A stretch of 37,413 nt of DNA from Nostoc sp. UCD121 (GTDB lineage: Bacteria > Cyanobacteriota > Cyanobacteriia > Cyanobacteriales > Nostocaceae): the NCBI RefSeq assembly GCF_014222285.1, contig NZ_JACKZS010000061.1, positions 1 to 37,413 of the forward strand, written 5' to 3'. A model generated the notes under the pieces. That model was given only the letters and a program-made list of their open reading frames with translations, was not told the origin of the DNA and did no database searches. The stretch's first letter is position 1; each line of letters opens with the position of its first letter. Positions 15,683-23,821 of the stretch are shown piece by piece. The position numbers were made by a program, and so were the translations under genes.

Positions 15683-16720
15683 GTGGATATTAACAGACGA
15701 GATTTACTGAAGCTAGTTTCTGCTTCTGGTTTAGGTGGGGCTGGGGTATTTGCTTTACAAGGTTTCACTAAACAGGTTTTAGCGCAAAATCAGTCTACCC
15801 CACTCCAGATAAAAAAAGGTGAAATGTTCTACAGGCAACTAGGACGCACCGGAGAACAAGTATCTGTAATTGGTTTAGGTGGTCATCATATTGGTAGACC
15901 AAAAGATGAGCAAGAGGGTATTAATCTGATCCGTACTGCCCTCGATCGCGGAATTAATTTTATGGACAATTGCTGGGATTACCATAACGGAGGGAGCGAA
16001 ATTCGTATGGGTAAAGCTCTGCAAAATGGTTATCGTCAAAAAGCTTTTCTGATGACTAAAATTGACGGTCGTACAAAGGCGGCCGCTACTAAACAAATTG
16101 ATGAATCTTTAAAACGTTTGCAAACAGACCACATTGATTTATTGCAGCATCATGAAGTCATTCGTATGGAAGACCCAGACCGGATTTTTGCCCCTGGTGG
16201 TGCGATGGAAGCAGTTGTGGAAGCACAAAAAGCTGGTAAGATTCGCTACATAGGCTTTACTGGACACAAAGACCCTTTAGTACACCTGAGAATGTTGGAA
16301 GTTGCCAATCAAAACAAGTTCCGTTTTGATGCAGTGCAAATGCCGTTAAATGTTATGGATGCCCATTTCCGCAGTTTTGAGAGGCAAGTTTTACCCAGAC
16401 TGGTTAAGGACGGAATTGCTGTACTGGGGATGAAATCAATGGGCGACCAAAACATTCTCAAAAGCAATGTGGTCAAACCTATTGAATGTCTGCATTACGC
16501 GATGAATCTACCAACTTCAACGGTGATTACAGGCATTGAAAGTATGCCCATCTTAAACCAGGCTTTCGAGGCAGTACGTACTTTTACACCCATGAGCCAA
16601 GAACAAGTTAAAGCATTACTGAATCGGACTCGCCAAGCTGCTCTTAAAGGTCAGTATGAACTGTTTAAAACCACTAGCCAATTTGATGGTACAGCCAAAA
16701 ATCCTGAGTGGTTAGGATAA
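15683..16720 (+). CDS. Tat-exported aldo/keto reductase
   Basis: 345 residues from GTG 15683 with AAGGA eight bases upstream. The N-terminus MDINRRDLLKLVSASGLGGA has the RR-x-hydrophobic Tat signature, a weakly hydrophobic stretch and a cleavage site near LAQ (33-35), so the folded NADPH enzyme should be exported. The AKR tetrad is present: Asp95 and Tyr100 (FMDNCWDYHNGGSE), Lys126 (FLMTKIDG) and His157 (DLLQHHEVI). The second half has FTGHKDPLVH and AVLGMKSMGD. Reaction: NAD(P)-linked interconversion of a carbonyl and an alcohol, substrate unknown. It is transcribed away from the sugar importer, so shared control is likely. Export of a nicotinamide-dependent enzyme is unusual, because the cofactor must be bound before export. 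Confidence 0.85.
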   Translation: MDINRRDLLKLVSASGLGGAGVFALQGFTKQVLAQNQSTPLQIKKGEMFYRQLGRTGEQVSVIGLGGHHIGRPKDEQEGINLIRTALDRGINFMDNCWDYHNGGSEIRMGKALQNGYRQKAFLMTKIDGRTKAAATKQIDESLKRLQTDHIDLLQHHEVIRMEDPDRIFAPGGAMEAVVEAQKAGKIRYIGFTGHKDPLVHLRMLEVANQNKFRFDAVQMPLNVMDAHFRSFERQVLPRLVKDGIAVLGMKSMGDQNILKSNVVKPIECLHYAMNLPTSTVITGIESMPILNQAFEAVRTFTPMSQEQVKALLNRTRQAALKGQYELFKTTSQFDGTAKNPEWLG

Positions 16721-16834
16721 GTTTTAAGCAAACGGATCTTGGGTTTAAGCCCCCGACTCAATCAATACGGGCTTTGGTAATACGACCATCTAATACAGCC
16801 GCAGCAGACTGTTGCACCTAATTGGTTAAGACAT

Positions 16835-17593
16835 CTAAGCATTCATACCGCCATCAACATCAAGTGTTGCACCGGTGATGAAAGCCGCGTCAGGACTAGC
16901 GAGAAAAGCGACCGCAGCTGCAACTTCCTCTGGCTTACCGTAGCGGTTGAGCGCTGTGGCTGCTTTTTGGATTACCGCAAAATCACTATCAGATGGGTTC
17001 ATATCAGTTTCAATTGGGCCTGGCTGTATAACGTTAACTGTGATCGCCCTCGATCCTAGGTCACGTGCCCATCCGCGCGTGTAGCCAGCGATCGCAGATT
17101 TAGTTGCTGAATAATCGGAGATTCCTGCCCAAAGCGAATGGGTTCCAACACAGGAGCCGATGGAAATGATCCGTCCACCTTCAGCCATGAGTGGTGCAGC
17201 AGCGCGAACAGCAGCCACTACGCCACCGACATTGATCGCAAACTGCCGTTCTAAGGATGCAATATCGCTTGCAGGATCGCCAACTACACCAAGGACAAGT
17301 ACGCCAGCGTTGTTCACGAGAATATCGAGACGACCAAAGCGTTCGGCGACCATCTTAACCAAATTCTCCACCTGGAGAGGATCGGCTTGGTCGGCTTTAA
17401 AGGCGGCGGCCCTAACGCCTTTTTCTTCAAGTTCCCGGACAACGATCGCGGCCCTTTCGGATGAGGTGGCGTAACTGATGGCAATGTCTGCACCGTCTTC
17501 AGCGAGACGTTTAGCGATCGCAGCACCAATACCCCGTGAACCACCTGTAATGAGGGCAACTTTACCTGTGAGTTTCTTAATATTGCTATTCAT
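16835..17593 (-). CDS. SDR family oxidoreductase
   Basis: 252 residues, classical SDR. Cofactor motif TGGSRGIG (16-23), NNAG (95-98), catalytic Ser147 and Tyr161-x-x-x-Lys165 (YSATK), and the PGPIETDM loop near 190-200. The closing SPDAAFITGATLDVDGGMNA is typical of 3-oxoacyl-ACP reductase-like SDRs; the substrate is not predictable. Arg20 after GGS suggests NADPH. The gene is alone on its strand, convergent with the aldo/keto reductase, and has an operator-like palindrome 57-78 bp upstream of its ATG (separate entry), so it is probably induced on demand. Confidence 0.9.
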   Translation of the reverse strand: MNSNIKKLTGKVALITGGSRGIGAAIAKRLAEDGADIAISYATSSERAAIVVRELEEKGVRAAAFKADQADPLQVENLVKMVAERFGRLDILVNNAGVLVLGVVGDPASDIASLERQFAINVGGVVAAVRAAAPLMAEGGRIISIGSCVGTHSLWAGISDYSATKSAIAGYTRGWARDLGSRAITVNVIQPGPIETDMNPSDSDFAVIQKAATALNRYGKPEEVAAAVAFLASPDAAFITGATLDVDGGMNA

Positions 17594-17634
17594 GATTTTT
17601 ACTCCTTCGTTGTTGAACCTGTCACCTCAGTTAT

Positions 17635-17671
17635 TTGACAATCGGGTAATTTTGTCAAGATTTTGACAAAA
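17635..17671 (-). promoter_or_regulatory. Operator-like palindrome upstream of the SDR gene
   Basis: TTTTGTCAA (17650-17658), GATT spacer, TTGACAAAA (17663-17671) is a perfect 9+4+9 inverted repeat. A third half-site TTGACAA lies at 17635-17641, inverted with respect to TTGTCAA. It is placed 42-78 bp before the SDR ATG, where a dimeric repressor or activator would overlap the promoter. No regulator gene is adjacent, so the protein is unknown. Confidence 0.6.
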
Positions 17672-17905
17672 CTATCAATAAATCAGCAATAATAACCAAG
17701 CCTGATGTGTTTTACCCAAATTTGAAAAATCGCAATCCATATTTGCTGATGATCGTTCATTTCAGTACAAATCTGTATTTGTGGTTCTTAGACTGACGCA
17801 AGTAGGTAAATTTGACAGTTATTTAGCATAACTAGACTTAGACTATTACGTAAATCAACGAACAGTACACACTGTCAGAGAAAGTTTATAGTCATTGCGT
17901 GGTGC

Positions 17906-17930
17906 TAAAGATTAGCGAGGCTAATCTTTA
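17906..17930. promoter_or_regulatory. Perfect 11-bp stem-loop before the hybrid kinase gene
   Basis: TAAAGATTAGC (17906-17916), loop GAG, GCTAATCTTTA (17920-17930). It is perfectly palindromic, 97 bp before the kinase ATG. Without GC-rich pairing or a T tract it is more likely a protein-binding site or 5'-UTR structure than a terminator. Confidence 0.5.
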
Positions 17931-18027
17931 TTTAATTAGCATTTGAAGAGTTAACTTGACTTGAATTCTGGGAACTATCATATTAACTACCAAAATCTAT
18001 TAGAAAACAACATTCAGACAAGTATTA

Positions 18028-21000
18028 ATGTTTAAATTAATTGCTCACATCCCTGACTATAGTATTACAAGTTTAATTTATGAAGCTGCTGCCACAGTAA
18101 TTTATCGAGCGTACTCTAAGGCTAACGGGCACTTAGTTGTTATCAAACTGCTCAAAGCAGAGTATCCCAGTATCAAAGAGATTGCCCAACTCAAGCACGA
18201 ATACGAAATCATCCAAAATTTGAATATTGCAGGTGTAATTAAAGCTCATAAGTTAATCAGTTATGACAACGGCTACAATAATGGTCTAGCACTAGTTTTA
18301 GAAGACTTTGGTGGTGAAACCTTAAAACATCAGATATCTACTACAGGGATTGAACTGACAAAATTTCTGAACATTGCCAATCAAATTACTGAAACATTGG
18401 GAGAGTTACATACCCACCACATTATCCATAAGGATATTAAGCCCGAAAACATTCTTTATAACCCCAATACCGAAAAAATAAAACTGATTGATTTCAGCAT
18501 CGCTTCGCTGTTATCCAAAGAAAGTCCAGAGATTACTAGCCTCAACCTTCTAGAAGGAACACTGGCTTATATCTCGCCAGAGCAAACCGGACGTATCAAC
18601 CGAACCTTAGATTATCGGACAGATTTTTACTCATTAGGTGTCAGTTTCTACGAAATGCTGACGGGTCAACTTCCTTTCCCAAATGCTAAAGACTCAATGG
18701 AGTTGGTACATTGTCACATTGCGAAAATTCCTGTAGCTCCGCACGAGGTTAATCCTAATGTACCATTGGCAATCTCTGCGATCGCTATGAAGCTCCTGAG
18801 CAAAACTGCTGAAGACCGTTACCAGAGTGCTTACGGGTTAAAGGCCGACCTAGAACAAGCAGCAATACAACTACAAACAAAAGGCAGCATTGACCTTTTT
18901 AGCTTAGGTCAGCAGGATTTTTCGCATCAATTCCAAATAGCTCAAAAACTTTATGGTCGGGAAGTAGAAGTCGCAGCTTTAATGGCTGCATTCGATCAAG
19001 TTAGCCTTGGTTCGAGCGAAGTTGTGTTGGTAGGAGGATACTCAGGTATTGGCAAATCCTCACTAGTTAACGAAGTTCACAAACCGATTGTGCGGCAGCG
19101 GGGTTACTTCATCGGTGGCAAATTTGACCAACTCAAGCGAGATATTCCTTATGCTTCTTTGATTCAAGCATTTCGAGAATTGATGCGACAACTATTAGCT
19201 GAAAGCCAAGCCAGAGTTGAGGTTTGGAAAAATAAATTACTACAAGCATTGGGAGCTAATGGTCAAGTTATTATTGATGTCATCCCGGAAGTAGAACTGA
19301 TTATTGGGCAGCAAGCGCCTGTACCACAATTGGGGGTTGCTGAGTCTCAAAACCGTTTTAATCGGGTATTTAAGCAATTTATCCATGCCTTTACTGCTGC
19401 TGTTCATCCCTTAGTACTGTTTTTAGATGACCTCCAATGGGCAGATGCTGCCTCTGTGAAGCTGGTCGAAAATTTGATGACTGACCCAGAAAGTCAGTAT
19501 TTATTGCTAATTGGGGCTTACCGAGATAACGAAGTTAGTCCCACCCATCCACTGATGCTAATGCTAGAGGCAATTCGAGCATCTGGGGCAACCGTTGAAG
19601 AGTTGCTTTTGAAGCCATTGGCAACACCTCATATTACTCAGCTACTTAGTGACACGTTCAACTGCGAATCATCTCAGGCAGAACCTCTAGCCGATTTGCT
19701 GTTTCAAAAAACCCAAGGTAATCCCTTCTTCTTGACTCAGTTACTAAAAGTATTGCATCAAGATAATCTCTTGACATTTGATTATCGTTTAGGTTTATGG
19801 CAGTGGGATATCAACAGAATTCAGGAACAAGCCATTACCGATAATGTAGTCGATTTAATGGTGAATAAAATTCAGAGATTGTCAGAACCAACGCAGCAAG
19901 TTTTACAATTAGCTGCTTGTGTTGGAAACCGTTTTAATTTAGAAATGCTAGCTGTAGTCAACGAAAAATCTCCATCAGCAACAGCAATTGATTTATGGTC
20001 AGCTTTGCAGGCGGCATTAATTCTACCTTTAAGTGATACTTACAAAATTCCTCAGTTGTTGAATCAGTCAGAATTGGCAACATACTGTGATCAGGCGGTA
20101 CAAGTTGATTATAAGTTTTTGCACGATCGCGTTCAGCAAGCTGCCTATTCTTTAATTCCAATTGACCAGCAAAAACAAGTACACCTGAAGGTAGGTAAAT
20201 TACTATTACACAATACCGAAAAAGCCCAGTTAGAAGAGCATATTTTTGAGATCGTCAACCACCTTAATGCTGGCAGTTCATTGATTGTGGAAATATCAGA
20301 AAGATATGAACTGGCAGAATTAAATCTGAAAGCAGGCCAGCGAGCAAAATCATCTTCGGCATTTGTCACTGCACTCAAATTGCTGGAAACAGGGATGAAT
20401 TATCTACCTAAAAATAGCTGGGAAGATAAATATCCACTGACATTAACTTTATACTTACAAGTTGGAGAAGCAGAATTCTTAAATGGTAACTATGAGAAAG
20501 CTTTGCTAATTTTCGGGCATACCTTCAAAAAGGTTCAAACTACTCTTGATATGTGTCGGGTGAATGAATATCTGATTATGTGTTATCGCATGGAGAATGA
20601 TTTAAACTCCGCATATAAAATTGGGTTAAACACCTTGGAACTTTTAGGTTTTGAGTTTGCAGCCTATCCCGATGATGTATATTTATTAGAAAAACTTAAT
20701 CAAACCAAAAAAGTTATTGGCGATCGCACAACTTTTAGTCTCGCAGAATTACCGCAAATGCAAGACGAGGAGAAGCTAATAGCTCAACGCATCTTAAAAG
20801 AAGTTTGGCCCATTGCCTACTTTTTAGGATCTAAAGCGTTGCATATTACATCGATGAATATAACGCAACTTTCAGTGCAGTATGGCAACTCAAGAATTTC
20901 TGTATTTGGTTACATGCTGTATTCTTTCAACTTAGTATTTGAATATGGTGAGGTAGATTCAGGTTATGAATTTGGTGAATTATCTCTGCGTTTACATGAA

Positions 21001-23490
21001 ATTTTAAGAACGAAGGAATTAGAAGCGAATATTTTAAATATGTGGGGAGGTTTAATATGTCACTACAAAGACCATATTAGCCAGGGTAAGCCTTATCTAT
21101 TACAAGGATTTAATAGTGGTTTAGAAACAGGTTCTTATCAATGGTCTGGTTATTGTTCAGTTAATTTTTTATGGCAATGTTTATTTGGCAATGAATCTTT
21201 AGAAAAAACCGCAGAAGTAGCCGAAGATTTTATTCCTAGCCTCCGCAAGATTGACAAAAATATGTTGAACTACCATCTGCTGGCGATGGAAGCGATCGCT
21301 AACTTGACTAAGCCAGCAGGCAAGATTGACGAACTTGTGGGCACTTGGGTAGATGAACGGCAAGTGCTAGAGTTTGCGTTAGCATCTTCGGATATGTTGA
21401 GTGCATTTGTCGTTTACATCTATAAACTGGCACTCTGTAACTGGTATGGAGAGTATAGCAAAGCTGTTGAGTATGCAGAGAATGCCGAAGAATTTGTTGC
21501 GGGAGCGCGAGGAATTTTTATTAATCCTGTTTTCTATTTTCACCAAAGTATTGCCTTAGCAGGGGCTTATGTGGAAGCAGATACCGCAACTCAAGTTATT
21601 TATCTGCATAAACTTAATGCCAACTTAGAAAAATTTCAGCAATGGGCTATGCACTGCCCAACTAATTATCAACACAAATTTCTGCTGATTCAAGCTGAAA
21701 TTGCTCGGATTTATAAACAAGATTATCAGGCAATGGAACTGTACGATTTAGCGATCGCTTCTGCTGCCGAAAATGGTTATTTACAAAATGAAGCCTTAGC
21801 AAACGAACTCGCATTTCGATTTTACTGGGCCAAGGATAGAAAAAACTTTGCCAAAGTTTATTTTAAAGAAGCCCGCTATCGCTATCTCAAATGGGAAGCT
21901 ACAGGTAAAGTCCGGCAACTGGATGAACAATATTCCCAACTTTTTAGAGATCCAGTCGGGGAGGTAAACGGGCGGGGTACGGCTACAAAGCAGATTGGGG
22001 ATATTTCTGAAGCTAAAACCCAAACTCTAGATTTAAGCACAGCAATTAAAGCATCGCAGGCACTCTCAAGCGAGATGGAGTTAAATCCTCTGCTGGAGAA
22101 AATGATGACGATCGCGATCGAGAATGCTGGTGCCCAAATGGGTTATCTACTTGTAAAACGAGAGAACCAGTGGGTGATCGAAGCCGAAGGAAGCATTGAT
22201 CGAGATCAAGTAACAGTGCGATCGTCTAGTCTGTTTCAAGTAAAGCATAAGCTACCAGTTTTGCTGATTAACTATGTTGAAAGAACAAAAGAAAATTTGG
22301 TTTTAGACGATGCTAGCCACACAGAGCGTTTTGTAAGTGACAACTATATTGTTGCCAATCAACCCAAATCAATTTTGTGTTTGCCTTTCTCTCATCAGGG
22401 TAAGCTAACTGGAGTTCTTTACCTGGAAAATAACCTTACTACCGGAGTTTTTACCGCAGATCGATTAGAAGTACTGAACTTATTAACCTCGCAAGTTTCC
22501 ATCTCTATAGAAAATGCTCGCCTCTACACAAATTTGCACATATACTCCCAGGAATTAGAAATTTCAGAAACACAAGCGCGTGAGAAAGCAAAGCAGCTAG
22601 AACACACACTCGATGAATTGAAGCTTACCCAGTCTCAGATGGTGCAAAGCGAAAAAATGTCTAGCCTAGGGCAGTTGGTGGCAGGTGTTGCTCACGAAAT
22701 TAATAACCCAGTCAGCTTTATCTACGGCAACCTGACTTACGTAAATAATTATGTCAAAGACTTGATGAGTGTAGTACAACTTTATCAGCAGCAAAACCAG
22801 AATTTACCACCTCAAGTTCAAAATGAAATAGATGCAATTGACTTAGATTTTTTGATGGAAGACTTACCTAAGCTGTTGACTTCCATGCAAGTGGGAACTG
22901 ATCGCATTCGTCAAATTGTATTATCTTTACGAAACTTTTCCCGCCTAGACGAAGCTGATGTTAAAGCCGTTAATATCCATGAGGGCATTGATAGTACCCT
23001 AATGATTTTGCAAAATCGGCTCAAACCCCAACCAGATTCTCCCGGAATTCAGGTAATACAGGAATATAGCAACCTGCCACCTGTAGAGTGCTACCCTGGA
23101 CAACTGAATCAGGTATTTATGAACCTGCTCGCAAATGCGATCGACTCTTTAGAGGAATTTAACGAACATCGGACTTATGCCGATATCGCACTTCAGCCAA
23201 GCATCATTACAATTCGTACTACTGTTGAAGGCGATTTCGCCGTCATTCGCATTGCTGACAACGGTTCTGGTATCAGTGAAAATGTGCGATTGCAACTCTT
23301 CACACCCTTTTTCACTACCAAAGCTGTTGGTAAAGGCACTGGTTTAGGGCTATCCATTAGTTACCAGATTGTGACTAAAAAGCATCGAGGACGGTTAGAA
23401 TGTGTATCCGTTTTAGGACAAGGGGCTGAATTTATTGTTTCTATCCCCCTTCAGGCAAGGCTAGTACCGCAAGGCGGAATTAAAAATTAA
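18028..23490 (+). CDS. Hybrid Ser/Thr kinase - AAA ATPase - GAF - histidine kinase
   Basis: 1,820 residues, of the large Hstk-type sensors of heterocystous cyanobacteria. Domain 1 (about 8-275): Ser/Thr kinase with Lys40, catalytic loop HKDIKPEN (Asp136), DFS in place of DFG, and GTLAYISPEQTGR. Domain 2 (about 309-700): AAA-type ATPase with Walker A GGYSGIGKSS (Lys343) and Walker B VLFLDDLQWAD (Asp467-Asp468). Then a long helical, TPR-like region (about 780-1310). A GAF domain (about 1338-1495) and a coiled coil (about 1505-1545) lead to the histidine kinase: His1556 in GVAHEINNP, N-box Asn1703, DNGSGI (Asp1744) and GTGLGLS (about 1770). All catalytic motifs look intact, apart from the DFG glycine. 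No response regulator is adjacent, so it is an orphan sensor. The cytoplasmic GAF would sense a small ligand. The ribosome binding site is weak, and the last three codons lie inside a heptamer repeat. Confidence 0.93.
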   Translation: MFKLIAHIPDYSITSLIYEAAATVIYRAYSKANGHLVVIKLLKAEYPSIKEIAQLKHEYEIIQNLNIAGVIKAHKLISYDNGYNNGLALVLEDFGGETLKHQISTTGIELTKFLNIANQITETLGELHTHHIIHKDIKPENILYNPNTEKIKLIDFSIASLLSKESPEITSLNLLEGTLAYISPEQTGRINRTLDYRTDFYSLGVSFYEMLTGQLPFPNAKDSMELVHCHIAKIPVAPHEVNPNVPLAISAIAMKLLSKTAEDRYQSAYGLKADLEQAAIQLQTKGSIDLFSLGQQDFSHQFQIAQKLYGREVEVAALMAAFDQVSLGSSEVVLVGGYSGIGKSSLVNEVHKPIVRQRGYFIGGKFDQLKRDIPYASLIQAFRELMRQLLAESQARVEVWKNKLLQALGANGQVIIDVIPEVELIIGQQAPVPQLGVAESQNRFNRVFKQFIHAFTAAVHPLVLFLDDLQWADAASVKLVENLMTDPESQYLLLIGAYRDNEVSPTHPLMLMLEAIRASGATVEELLLKPLATPHITQLLSDTFNCESSQAEPLADLLFQKTQGNPFFLTQLLKVLHQDNLLTFDYRLGLWQWDINRIQEQAITDNVVDLMVNKIQRLSEPTQQVLQLAACVGNRFNLEMLAVVNEKSPSATAIDLWSALQAALILPLSDTYKIPQLLNQSELATYCDQAVQVDYKFLHDRVQQAAYSLIPIDQQKQVHLKVGKLLLHNTEKAQLEEHIFEIVNHLNAGSSLIVEISERYELAELNLKAGQRAKSSSAFVTALKLLETGMNYLPKNSWEDKYPLTLTLYLQVGEAEFLNGNYEKALLIFGHTFKKVQTTLDMCRVNEYLIMCYRMENDLNSAYKIGLNTLELLGFEFAAYPDDVYLLEKLNQTKKVIGDRTTFSLAELPQMQDEEKLIAQRILKEVWPIAYFLGSKALHITSMNITQLSVQYGNSRISVFGYMLYSFNLVFEYGEVDSGYEFGELSLRLHEILRTKELEANILNMWGGLICHYKDHISQGKPYLLQGFNSGLETGSYQWSGYCSVNFLWQCLFGNESLEKTAEVAEDFIPSLRKIDKNMLNYHLLAMEAIANLTKPAGKIDELVGTWVDERQVLEFALASSDMLSAFVVYIYKLALCNWYGEYSKAVEYAENAEEFVAGARGIFINPVFYFHQSIALAGAYVEADTATQVIYLHKLNANLEKFQQWAMHCPTNYQHKFLLIQAEIARIYKQDYQAMELYDLAIASAAENGYLQNEALANELAFRFYWAKDRKNFAKVYFKEARYRYLKWEATGKVRQLDEQYSQLFRDPVGEVNGRGTATKQIGDISEAKTQTLDLSTAIKASQALSSEMELNPLLEKMMTIAIENAGAQMGYLLVKRENQWVIEAEGSIDRDQVTVRSSSLFQVKHKLPVLLINYVERTKENLVLDDASHTERFVSDNYIVANQPKSILCLPFSHQGKLTGVLYLENNLTTGVFTADRLEVLNLLTSQVSISIENARLYTNLHIYSQELEISETQAREKAKQLEHTLDELKLTQSQMVQSEKMSSLGQLVAGVAHEINNPVSFIYGNLTYVNNYVKDLMSVVQLYQQQNQNLPPQVQNEIDAIDLDFLMEDLPKLLTSMQVGTDRIRQIVLSLRNFSRLDEADVKAVNIHEGIDSTLMILQNRLKPQPDSPGIQVIQEYSNLPPVECYPGQLNQVFMNLLANAIDSLEEFNEHRTYADIALQPSIITIRTTVEGDFAVIRIADNGSGISENVRLQLFTPFFTTKAVGKGTGLGLSISYQIVTKKHRGRLECVSVLGQGAEFIVSIPLQARLVPQGGIKN

Positions 23491-23514
23491 AAATTAAAAA
23501 TTAAAAATTAAAAA
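23479..23514. repeat. ATTAAAA heptamer tandem repeat over the kinase stop
   Basis: About five tandem copies of ATTAAAA (23479-23514). The first copy encodes the final Ile-Lys and the repeat supplies the TAA stop at 23488-23490. Slippage of whole heptamers here would hardly alter the protein, because each unit brings a stop within a few codons. Confidence 0.75.
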
Positions 23515-23610
23515 TGAATACAGCGTAAGCATTTCATTGATTTAGAATGGGTAGTTTAGTTTATTTCCGCCGTGTTGTACTAGTAGTCTGCCAACCCAAA
23601 AATGCGCTTG

Positions 23611-23676
23611 TGAGGGCTGGGGAAAGGGTAAAGAGTAAGGGATTTAAACCCTTTACCCCTTCCCCTTTACCCTGCT
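23611..23676. terminator. GC-rich hairpin in the kinase/RTX spacer
   Basis: AGGGTAAAG (23625-23633) pairs with CTTTACCCT (23665-23673), and inside it GTAAGGG pairs with CCCTTTAC (one bulged base) around ATTTAAA. It lies between two convergent genes, so bidirectional termination is a likely role. The GGGTAAAGGG wording resembles other cyanobacterial intergenic elements (compare 35682-35736). Confidence 0.5.
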
Positions 23677-23821
23677 TTGTCACGAAAGCGAACTACTAGA
23701 AGCAAGAACTGTCTAATCATTACAGCAGAAATATAAGCAGCCACAAATTCTTCATTCACAAACGCATTTTTGAATAAGTTGCTGTTTAGACAGCTTGGTG
23801 ATGGCAGAGTGTTAATTTCGA

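Larger units (their letters stand above)
17594..18027. other. Divergent regulatory spacer
   Basis: 434 bp between the divergent SDR and hybrid kinase genes with no ORF of interest. It holds two notable palindromes: an operator-like TTTTGTCAA/TTGACAAAA cluster near the SDR and an 11-bp stem-loop about 100 bp before the kinase start. Confidence 0.6.
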
